Source of the DNA: Chryseosolibacter sp039917935
GTDB lineage: Bacteria; Bacteroidota; Bacteroidia; Cytophagales; Cyclobacteriaceae
Direction of reading: 5' to 3'
Length of the DNA stretch: 12,511 nucleotides
Assembly (NCBI GenBank): GCA_039917935.1
Contig: JBDSIM010000327.1
Coordinates: forward strand, 1-12,511
Shown here: positions 1 to 7,178 of the stretch, piece by piece
Layout: each line of letters begins with the position of its first letter
Numbering within the stretch: the stretch's first letter is position 1
Translations under genes and position numbers: made by a program
Notes under the pieces: model-generated
The model's input: the letters and a program-made list of their open reading frames with translations, nothing else
The model's database searches: none
Told to the model about the DNA's origin: nothing

Positions 1-2268
1 CACATTATCCGTTTTTTCCTGTTTGTATTCGCCAATTTTCAGTTTCGCCAACGCTTTTTCCGGCTCAGATTTAAAGAACTGCTTTTCATCTTCGAAAAAT
101 GATTTCAATAAACTCAATTCCTTTTCCACTCCCCTCCGGCACATAATCAATCTGAAAGCTTTCGCGATCCGTTCATCAGATGAAAATTCATCCAGCATCA
201 GCCGTTGCGCCAACACACGGGATGCTTCCAATACCATTGGATCGTTCATCATGATCAGTGCCTGCAACGGGGTGTTTGTACTGATTCGCCGCACCTCGCA
301 TTGATCGCGATTGCTGGCATCAAATATCAGCATATTAGGAGGAGGTACTGTACGTTTAATAAAATTGTACAGACCTCTTCTGTACAATTCATTCCCATGA
401 TCCTGGACATAATTGCCGAGTATACTCATCAAACCACCAGTCGAAGCGGACCCTTCCCAGATACCATCGGGCTGATAGGGTTTTACGCTTGGGCCGCCGA
501 TTTCTTTCACCAGTAATCCGCTGCTGGCGAGTACATGATCTTTTATCAACTCTGAGGATAAGCGCAACCGGGGGGCATGTGACAAATATTTATTTTCCGG
601 ATCAATGGCTAATTTTCTTTTCGTCACTTCAGTCGATTGCTGATACGTAGATGACAAGACGATCTGCTTGATCAACCGTTTAATATCCCAACCCTGCGAA
701 ACAAAATCAACGGCCAGCCAATCCAGCAATTCAGGATGCGAAGGCAATTCACCCTGCATTCCAAAATCTCCGGAAGTTTTTACAATTCCTCTTCCAAAAA
801 ACTCCTGCCAGATCCGATTGACAAAAACCCGTGATGTAACCGGATGGTTCTTATCTGTGAGCCATTGCGCCAGTCCAAGCCGGTTTTTAGGAAGGCGCGT
901 CGTATCATACGGGTAGATTGTTTCAGGAACCTGAAACCCAACTTCTTCACCCCGGGCATCATATGCCCCCCTCACCAACAAGAATGTGGGCCGAATGGCT
1001 GAACTGTCCTTCATTACCATAACAGGAACCGGTTCTTTGTCCTTTTTATTGATGAAGGTGAGGATATTCTTAACATCATCGCTGGTGATCAACATTTTTG
1101 GAGGGTCGGCGAGTGAGGCTAACGCAATGGTGCCAACAAGTCCCTTTTCATTTACCTGGTTGAAAAAAGCGAAGGTGCCATAGTATTCCTTCTGGGATAT
1201 GGGATCGTATTTGTGGTCATGGCATTTTGCGCATTCCAGTGTCAGCGCGAGAAATGCTTTTCCGAAAGTATTGGTCCTGTCTGTGACATATTCAATCCTG
1301 TATTCTTCATCAATCACACCACCTTCCTGTGTAATCTTATGATTGCGATTAAAACCTGTAGCCAGAATCATTTCCTTTGAGGGATTGGGCAGCAAGTCAC
1401 CCGCCAATTGCCAGGTAAGAAATTTATCGTAAGGGTAATTTTTGTTGAAGGCATGAATCACCCAATCTCTCCAGGGCCACATCGTGCGATAACCATCATC
1501 CTGATAGCCATGGGAGTCGGCATAGCGGGCAACATCCAGCCAGGAGAGGGCCATCTTTTCTCCATAATGCGGACTGTTCAACAAAGAATCAACAATTTTT
1601 TCATAAGCATCAGGGGCATTGTCTTTCAGAAAACTTTCCTGTAAAGATAAAGAGGGTGGGAGCCCGGTGATGTCGAAGCTTACACGTTTCAAAAGTCGTT
1701 CCTTGTCAGACTGGTCATTGGGTTCAAGATTTTGTTCTTCCATTTTAGCCAGTACAAAACCATCAATCTCATTGGAGACCCATTCATCGTCGATAGAAGG
1801 TGGTTCATGACTTTGCGGAGGGATGAAAGCCCAATGCTTTTGATATTTTGCCCCCTGGTCGATCCATTTTTTGATTAACTTTTTCTCATGGTCCGTTAAC
1901 GTGAGATTTGAAGTGGCGGGTGGCATCACTTGTGCGGTATCTTCATCAGTGATGCGTGTGTATAAATCAGATTCTTCAGATTTGCCTCGGACAATGACAT
2001 GCTGTTCCGGATTATCTTTTAAAGCCTGATAAAGTCCTGCTTCGGTATCCAGCCTCAATTCTGATTTCCGCTGGTTGGCATCGGGCCCATGGCACTTAAA
2101 ACACCGGTCCGATAAAATCGGACGGATGTGAAAATTGAAATCCACAACATCCGGTATTTTTTCCGCAGTAATTGAGGGCAATGAATCTCCTTTAGAAAAA
2201 ACCATTGCCACTATGACGGTGAATAATCCAATAGCGAGAAAATACCAATATTTAGCGATAAATGCCAT
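1..2268 (-). CDS. PSCyt1-DUF1549-DUF1553 haem-domain protein, C-terminus cut by window edge
   Basis: The minus strand reads open from an ATG at 2268 to the window's left edge, giving 756 codons and no stop. The N-terminus has one hydrophobic segment (about residues 7-24) with no lipobox, so it is either a membrane anchor or an uncleaved signal. A PSCyt1 domain follows, with the haem motif CFKCH at 56-60. DUF1549 (PSCyt2) spans about 160-370, with the family's ARYADSHGYQDDG and a second haem motif, CAKCHDHKYDP, at 346-356. DUF1553 (PSD1) starts near 462 (LAQWLTDKNHPVTSRVFVNRIWQ) and includes the typical ELYRRGLYNFIKR stretch. These proteins usually end some tens of residues further on, so little is missing, and the LamG insertion seen in some relatives is absent. 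The family is expected to bind c-type haem outside the cytoplasm, but its reaction is unknown. In many genomes the next gene encodes a DUF1501 protein; that would lie beyond this edge. The family call is firm; the function is open. Confidence 0.93.
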   Translation of the reverse strand, partial: MAFIAKYWYFLAIGLFTVIVAMVFSKGDSLPSITAEKIPDVVDFNFHIRPILSDRCFKCHGPDANQRKSELRLDTEAGLYQALKDNPEQHVIVRGKSEESDLYTRITDEDTAQVMPPATSNLTLTDHEKKLIKKWIDQGAKYQKHWAFIPPQSHEPPSIDDEWVSNEIDGFVLAKMEEQNLEPNDQSDKERLLKRVSFDITGLPPSLSLQESFLKDNAPDAYEKIVDSLLNSPHYGEKMALSWLDVARYADSHGYQDDGYRTMWPWRDWVIHAFNKNYPYDKFLTWQLAGDLLPNPSKEMILATGFNRNHKITQEGGVIDEEYRIEYVTDRTNTFGKAFLALTLECAKCHDHKYDPISQKEYYGTFAFFNQVNEKGLVGTIALASLADPPKMLITSDDVKNILTFINKKDKEPVPVMVMKDSSAIRPTFLLVRGAYDARGEEVGFQVPETIYPYDTTRLPKNRLGLAQWLTDKNHPVTSRVFVNRIWQEFFGRGIVKTSGDFGMQGELPSHPELLDWLAVDFVSQGWDIKRLIKQIVLSSTYQQSTEVTKRKLAIDPENKYLSHAPRLRLSSELIKDHVLASSGLLVKEIGGPSVKPYQPDGIWEGSASTGGLMSILGNYVQDHGNELYRRGLYNFIKRTVPPPNMLIFDASNRDQCEVRRISTNTPLQALIMMNDPMVLEASRVLAQRLMLDEFSSDERIAKAFRLIMCRRGVEKELSLLKSFFEDEKQFFKSEPEKALAKLKIGEYKQEKTDNV

Positions 2269-2553
2269 AATCGACTTGAACGTAGTTTAAGTTAAAAAAT
2301 ATTAGCCAGATGAAGGTATTGATCGATGACATGATACTATAATCCTTTTTTTGTGATCGATTTTTGTTCTCGCAAGGTTTGAGCATAAACTTGTCTATAC
2401 AAGGTATAAAAACCATGTTCATGATACAAAGAAATTAACCAAAAGAGTGATGAGTGTAAATTTTCTATCCATTCTCCGTATTTGCAATGGAACATTAAAC
2501 AATTTGATGTTTCTAAAATAAAATAAGGTAAAGGTCTTTCCTTGCTATGGTGT
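2269..2553. other. Intergenic region upstream of the haem-domain gene
   Basis: This AT-rich stretch separates two minus-strand genes. I see no convincing terminator for the glycosidase-like gene and no clear TAnnTTTG box for the haem-domain gene. It holds a small inverted repeat (CTTGT at 2390-2394 with ACAAG at 2399-2403) and two copies of GATCGAT around 2318 and 2356. A 96-codon minus-strand ORF (2337-2627) overlaps the end of the glycosidase-like gene but shows no family features. Confidence 0.5.
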
Positions 2554-4128
2554 TTAAAATTGTTTAATGCTAAAACTACACGGCGTTGTATTGCTCGCGG
2601 ACGGCAGAAGAATACTGATCCATCCATCTTTGGTTTTTGATTGGGCAGCCGTTCCGTTAATCAAAACCTCGACTGTTTTACCCACATGGTTTTTGTCGAA
2701 CCGCACAGATAATTTTTGTGACGATTTCCCTGAGTATTCCCCTTTTATTTCATTTTGTTCCATTTTATAAGTTACGCTCGCACCACCCCAGGATAATGTT
2801 TGTCCAAAACCAGCATTCCAGAATTCTTCCGGAGCGGTTGGCCCAATAAACAATGTTCCGTCGAGCCCATGTTCTACACCCAACAGGAAGCGCTGTATGA
2901 TTCTTATCAGGTTAGCTGGGTATTCGTTGTATTTTTTTGCACCATACCCACCTTTGTCATTGTAGCGTTCCCGCCAGTAATAACCGGTACTCCGTCCTTC
3001 CTTGCAAACCGCCCGAATAGTTTCAACCAGTCCTTTTCCATCGTTCATATTTGCCCGGGCCCGGGCTTCCAGGTACCAGACACGCCCCATGGCAGCCAGA
3101 TCCTGATTATCAGCGTAAGTGGTTTCCCATTTTTCGTATGTCTCTGGCCTTGTTGCTATACCAGTAGGCATTCCGTTGTAATAGAAGTGTTTTTCATCTT
3201 TTAACCTGGGCCAAAGGGCAGCTTGTTGTCTTTCTGTGGCCATCCCTGTGGCAATAGCACTCCAGTCGACATCTGTTAACCCATGATGCGCGATGATACC
3301 CCGTTGAGGATGTATATATTCAGCAAAATGGTCCTGAACCCAAAATATTTTTCTGAAATTGCGTTGAACCAGTTTTGCCAGGCTTTGATATTTTTTAGCT
3401 GCCTGATTATTCCCGACAATATTATTTAGACTTGCTACCCGATCAAATGCTTCGGCCGCATGGCATTGTGATACACCGTCATACTCCAACCGGGTTGGCC
3501 TTTCCACATAATAGCCGGCCCCTGAAACGGCGCCTTCAGCGGTGACCATTGATGCCAGGTAATCTGCCGTCAGGTTAACCGAGGGTAATTGTTGAGAGAG
3601 CCATTGTAAATCCTGGGTGAACCGGAAAATCACATCAGCATTTTGAATGTATGTTGTACCTGCCAATGCCCGTAGCGGATCGCCCGGCACCCAATGCCGG
3701 TAGAGTCCTCCGTTGAGGTCAACAAGGGATTGAAAGCCCGGTGGTCCGATATTTTTTCCAGCCTGGGAAGGAAGAATTGCTATCGGTAATTCTCCCTTTG
3801 TCTTTTGAAATCCCTTTACATAATCCCAGTTCGCTTTTACAACATCGACCTGGCCTAACCAGAGAAGTGCATCACTCATCTGGTGCCCATCCAATGAAGG
3901 ATATGTATTGCCATAACCAAAGTCAACGCCATCTGCACACACTGAGAAATATCCAAAAAATATTTTCGGATTGACCGCTGCCAATACATTTTGCTTAGAA
4001 GCTTTTTCATACGCCTCCATTATCAACTGATCCGGAATATCCAGTGAATTGTCAATTCTCTGTGAAAAAGCAATTTGAAAGGAAAGAAAAACATAACTGC
4101 TAAATAAAGCGATTTTAAGAGTAACCAT
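2554..4128 (-). CDS. Secreted six-hairpin glycosidase-like protein
   Basis: The product is 524 residues from an ATG at 4128. Residues 1-22 form a signal peptide (basic K5, hydrophobic core, likely cleavage at AFS|Q), so it is exported. The body reads as an (alpha/alpha)6-barrel glycosidase. Residues 217-263 (DGVSQCHAAEAFDRVASLNN to FRKIFW) resemble the paired-helix segment common to GH78-type and debranching-type barrels. DVDWSAIATGM (286-296) and YADNQDLAAMGRVWYLEA (338-355) continue that helical pattern. Residues from about 440 (FGQTLSWGGASVTYKM) form a C-terminal beta-rich domain of the kind that closes such enzymes. Acidic residues that could be catalytic are D80, D217 and E330, but I cannot assign them. 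It lies after the SusC/D operon's terminator, so it probably has its own promoter. The likely role is hydrolysis of the imported or surface-bound glycan. The fold call is moderate and the GH family is unassigned; an alpha-L-rhamnosidase-related protein is one alternative. Confidence 0.65.
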   Translation of the reverse strand: MVTLKIALFSSYVFLSFQIAFSQRIDNSLDIPDQLIMEAYEKASKQNVLAAVNPKIFFGYFSVCADGVDFGYGNTYPSLDGHQMSDALLWLGQVDVVKANWDYVKGFQKTKGELPIAILPSQAGKNIGPPGFQSLVDLNGGLYRHWVPGDPLRALAGTTYIQNADVIFRFTQDLQWLSQQLPSVNLTADYLASMVTAEGAVSGAGYYVERPTRLEYDGVSQCHAAEAFDRVASLNNIVGNNQAAKKYQSLAKLVQRNFRKIFWVQDHFAEYIHPQRGIIAHHGLTDVDWSAIATGMATERQQAALWPRLKDEKHFYYNGMPTGIATRPETYEKWETTYADNQDLAAMGRVWYLEARARANMNDGKGLVETIRAVCKEGRSTGYYWRERYNDKGGYGAKKYNEYPANLIRIIQRFLLGVEHGLDGTLFIGPTAPEEFWNAGFGQTLSWGGASVTYKMEQNEIKGEYSGKSSQKLSVRFDKNHVGKTVEVLINGTAAQSKTKDGWISILLPSASNTTPCSFSIKQF

Positions 4129-4270
4129 AGATGTGTATTAACGAAATTATCGTGAAACCATTTCTGTACAATGTGGGTCCAATTCTGTACAATAGAATTA
4201 ACCAATCCCGAAGCGAACAATTGCATGCTTAGCCCGTATCCGAAATTTATCTTAATGTTGACGCTAACAT
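4129..4270 (-). promoter_or_regulatory. Upstream region of the glycosidase-like gene with phased direct repeats
   Basis: The word TTCTGTACAAT (plus-strand reading) occurs at 4162-4172 and again at 4183-4193, exactly 21 bp apart, or two helical turns. Each copy contains the palindromic core TGTACA. The nearer copy ends 34 bp upstream of the ATG. No TTTG / TAnnTTTG pair was found here on the minus strand, so transcription may depend on an activator bound at these repeats. The repeats are plain in the sequence; their regulatory role is inferred. Confidence 0.45.
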
Positions 4271-4308
4271 AAAAAAAGGTGCTGCTAAGTAGATTAGCAG
4301 CACCTTTT
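4271..4308 (-). terminator. Strong intrinsic terminator of the SusC/D operon
   Basis: AAAAGGTGCTGCTAA at 4274-4288 pairs perfectly with TTAGCAGCACCTTTT at 4294-4308 around a 5-nt loop, giving a 15-bp stem. Read on the minus strand, the stem is followed by a run of seven T (4277-4271), the standard intrinsic-terminator tail. It lies 17 bp past the stop of the third operon gene, so it closes the susC-susD-lipoprotein transcript and insulates the glycosidase-like gene. The plus-strand reading also ends in TTTT, but no plus-strand gene needs it. Confidence 0.92.
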
Positions 4309-4325
4309 ACAAATAATAAAAGAAA

Positions 4326-5507
4326 CTATTGAATAACCAGGAGATGAGCATATTGGTCTCCAATCCTGTACTCAAAAGTAACGGAAGCACCAGGAATGAC
4401 ACTCGACATCTTCACCATACCGTAATACACATCATCTGCATCGGGTCCGTTTACCACCTTAAAGATATAAACACCTTCCCCAGCAATAGGATCAGCTGAC
4501 GTTGTCTTTACCCCAGCATTAAAAGCAGCTATGGCATTGGTTGTATTGTTGGCGGTATACATAGCGAGCGTCGAAGGAACAAATTCAATGGATTTTCCTG
4601 CCGCAAGCCATGCTGAACCGCCTTTAAGGTTAAGTGAACCAGAAACAGCGATCATAGCATTGGGGTCATTTTCAGCGACAGCGGCATTCGTCTGGAGATT
4701 CCTACCTGCTGCGGCGCCACCAAGTGTTACCGAACCTGCCTTCTTAAAATAGAAATAAGGATCAATGACAACGGTAGTCCTGAGTACCTCATCCGTAAAC
4801 CCTCCTGATGTGGCGGAGAATGAATAGTACATGGTATCCTTGCCAACAGCAAAGTCGTTGCCTGAAATTGGAACAAGGAAAGGCTGCGTACCGGTAAAGG
4901 GTGAGCCTGTAACAGCAACCCATGTTCCATTTTTACCATTTTTCATTCTGGCAATCATTTGGCCGCTATAAGCAGCTAGCTTTGGAGCAACATTTACTGT
5001 GAAGTAAGCTGTTTCTGATGTGCGGGCAACATCGATCTCCTTGGTGCCGACTTTTGGTTTTGAAACCGTTGTTGCGGGAACCATGTCTACTCTAACCTTA
5101 GCATAATCAGTTGCGCCATTAAAGACAACGGTAACATATTCAGTAGCTGCCGCTAGTTTAGCCTCCGATCTGGTATAAGTAACACTTGCTTTTAAATCCG
5201 CTCCAACCGTAACTTGTTTCTGTGTTCCTGCCATGGGAAGTAATTGCTTTGTGGTACCACCTGATGGAGGAATCTGTAGTTGCAGCAATTCTATGTCCAT
5301 CACATCGCCAGCCTTTGCTGTAGCAAAAGTAGCGGTAACGGTGAATTCATTATCCAGCGTACTTATTCCGGGTGTAGAAGTACTTGAAATACCCGTCAGA
5401 ATAGCTTTACCATTGGCATCTTTCGGAATCTCAAAATAGGCCTGGTCTGTACAACCAACGAATAAACAACCCGCACATATTAAAAATATAATATTTTTCA
5501 TTTTCAT
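4326..5507 (-). CDS. SusE/SusF-position surface lipoprotein
   Basis: The product is 393 residues from an ATG at 5507, 24 bp after the susD stop, and is the last gene of the operon. The N-terminus is a lipoprotein signal: KMKN, a hydrophobic run, then FVGC with the lipidated cysteine at residue 19, so mature protein would start CTDQAYFE. The rest is rich in Thr, Ala, Val and Gly with alternating beta pattern and no catalytic signature. It looks like two Ig-like or fibronectin-like segments (about 40-140 and 150-250) followed by a third beta domain ending at residue 393. Position and export signal match the SusE/SusF slot of glycan-uptake operons, whose members are usually outer-membrane glycan-binding lipoproteins. 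I do not recognise the exact family, so glycan binding is inferred from context. It lacks a usable Shine-Dalgarno, and A-rich sequence precedes the start, as is common in this phylum. Confidence 0.75.
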   Translation of the reverse strand: MKMKNIIFLICAGCLFVGCTDQAYFEIPKDANGKAILTGISSTSTPGISTLDNEFTVTATFATAKAGDVMDIELLQLQIPPSGGTTKQLLPMAGTQKQVTVGADLKASVTYTRSEAKLAAATEYVTVVFNGATDYAKVRVDMVPATTVSKPKVGTKEIDVARTSETAYFTVNVAPKLAAYSGQMIARMKNGKNGTWVAVTGSPFTGTQPFLVPISGNDFAVGKDTMYYSFSATSGGFTDEVLRTTVVIDPYFYFKKAGSVTLGGAAAGRNLQTNAAVAENDPNAMIAVSGSLNLKGGSAWLAAGKSIEFVPSTLAMYTANNTTNAIAAFNAGVKTTSADPIAGEGVYIFKVVNGPDADDVYYGMVKMSSVIPGASVTFEYRIGDQYAHLLVIQ

Positions 5508-5531
5508 TTTTTTATCAGTTAATTAAACCAT

Positions 5532-7160
5532 CTATTGGCCAACTTGTCTAGGTGACCAACCAGCGTTCTGCAAGGCTTGCCTGTTATTATCAATCTCAGT
5601 TGCCGAAATCGGAGACAACAAATGTTTCACGCTAAACTCGAAATTGAAATTTTTAGGCTGATGCCCCACAAAATCCTCAATACCAGAGAAGGAACCGCTA
5701 CCATCAATAAGCGCTTTGCGTGTGCGCCTCATATCCCAGAGCATTTTGTTTTCAAATATCAACTCATAAGCACGTTCACTCATGATGTCCTGGAGCGTTA
5801 GACCGCCGGCTGTAAAAGTAGGCATTAAAGCCCTGCTCCTTACCTCATTGATACCTTTCACTACATCGGCATCCGAAACAGCCGCTCCTCCTAATTGTCG
5901 TAAAGACCAGTTTACTTCTGATTGCATGAGCAGAACATCGGCGTACCGGTATAAATTAAAGTTCAGGCCTGACAGACCAGTAACCTTAATGGCGCTCTTG
6001 TCATAATATTTATATAAAAAAGGCACGGGAAATTTAGCGGCAGGTCCCTCATTCAAGTCATATTTGGTAGACTTCGTATCATTGTAGTAAAAATACACCC
6101 TGTCCTGAATACGTTTATCTACCGGATTAAATGAACTGCTATAAGCCACACTTGGAACGGTTGTACCGTTTTCATCGTTAAGAGCGGTCTGACTTGCCAG
6201 CGGCAGGGTAGTATTAATAACCCCATTGTTGGTTGTACCTGCCAAATACTGGATTTGAAAGATAGCACCACCTTTATTATTCATCGCGGGATTGTTAAGG
6301 TCACCAAAATCCCCAATTGGATAAGCACCATACAGGAAATCAAGTTGCTCCTTGGATTTCTGAAGGAGTTCCTTTGAACTGCTCGTGTTAACAGGGTAAC
6401 CTGTCATGCTCCACAAGCCGTCTGCAGCCCACCGGGTCGTAGTATCAGAAGAAGCATTCACCTCCTGGTAAGGATAACCTGCCATCGTTAAATACACATC
6501 AGCAAGAATCACTCTTGAAATGTGTTTGGTGACGCGGCCATCGCCTGATCTCGCATCAACAAGATTACTTTCATTGACGGCAAACTCAAGATCCGGAACA
6601 ATAATTTTGTCATAGATCGTCTTCAGTGAAGAACGTGGTTGTGCAGCCTTCGCAACATCTGTAAGCACGGATGTGTTATAAACCACATCACCATAATGAC
6701 GGACAAGGCAGAAATAATAAAACGCGCGGAGTGTACGAACCTCTCCAAGGTATTTTGATTTATCAGCCGCTGTCATTCCGGTTACACCAGGAATCATTTT
6801 TATGGCAAGGTTACAATCACTGACGCCGCGATACCAGTTGTTCCATGGGAAAACAAAGAACTCACTGTCACCACTATTTACGTCGGTTTCGAACTTCCAG
6901 AGCTCCGATGCCTGATATTGTGAATAAGCTTTACCTGTGGCATATTCCATTGCTCCAACAAGGTTACCGCCCCACCACACTGCACCACTCGTCCAGGGTG
7001 GTAAAGCCCTGTACGCACCAGTAGCCAGCGCAACACCGCCTGGAACACTGGTAATCTGGGATTTATCTGTAAGCGATCCTGTAGGTACTTCCTCCAGGAA
7101 CTTGTCGCAGGATACAAGGGTAATTGCAACTGCGAACACTGTTAATATTATATATTTCAT
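5532..7160 (-). CDS. susD: SusD/RagB-family outer-membrane glycan-binding lipoprotein
   Basis: The product is 542 residues, the normal length for the family. The signal ends in the lipobox LVSC with the lipidated cysteine at 18, and CDKFLEEVPTGSLTD is a typical SusD mature start. The N-terminal helical (TPR-like) half includes LGEVRTLRAFYYFCLVRHYGDV, the hallmark segment in which R and Y pack against the partner transporter. The C-terminal half has MSERAYELIFENKMLWDMRR (460-479) and, at about 513-535, HLLSPISATEIDNNRQ leading to QNAGW; both are standard family ends. SusD proteins sit as a lid on SusC at the cell surface and capture oligosaccharide for import. The gene begins 18 bp after the susC stop, so the two are almost certainly co-transcribed. 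The family call is very secure; the ligand is unknown. The symbol is used in the family sense, not for starch specificity. Confidence 0.96.
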   Translation of the reverse strand: MKYIILTVFAVAITLVSCDKFLEEVPTGSLTDKSQITSVPGGVALATGAYRALPPWTSGAVWWGGNLVGAMEYATGKAYSQYQASELWKFETDVNSGDSEFFVFPWNNWYRGVSDCNLAIKMIPGVTGMTAADKSKYLGEVRTLRAFYYFCLVRHYGDVVYNTSVLTDVAKAAQPRSSLKTIYDKIIVPDLEFAVNESNLVDARSGDGRVTKHISRVILADVYLTMAGYPYQEVNASSDTTTRWAADGLWSMTGYPVNTSSSKELLQKSKEQLDFLYGAYPIGDFGDLNNPAMNNKGGAIFQIQYLAGTTNNGVINTTLPLASQTALNDENGTTVPSVAYSSSFNPVDKRIQDRVYFYYNDTKSTKYDLNEGPAAKFPVPFLYKYYDKSAIKVTGLSGLNFNLYRYADVLLMQSEVNWSLRQLGGAAVSDADVVKGINEVRSRALMPTFTAGGLTLQDIMSERAYELIFENKMLWDMRRTRKALIDGSGSFSGIEDFVGHQPKNFNFEFSVKHLLSPISATEIDNNRQALQNAGWSPRQVGQ

Positions 7161-7178
7161 CTCTTTATAGATTATTGA

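Noticed and set aside
23..516. Plus-strand ORFs opposite the haem-domain gene
   Set aside because: The minus strand here encodes a conserved DUF1553 domain in a continuous frame, so these are antisense shadows.
2318..2362. Two GATCGAT words as an operator pair
   Set aside because: The core is a short self-complementary word, the flanks differ, and two copies 38 bp apart are easily accidental.
2337..2627. 96-codon minus-strand ORF spanning the intergenic gap and the end of the glycosidase-like gene
   Set aside because: It overlaps a well-supported gene in another frame, has no signal, domain or compositional support, and its start lies inside that gene. It is most likely a chance frame in AT-rich DNA.
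4023..4226. 67-codon minus-strand ORF upstream of and overlapping the glycosidase-like start
   Set aside because: It overlaps the signal-peptide coding region in a different frame and covers the direct repeats; there is no protein-family feature.
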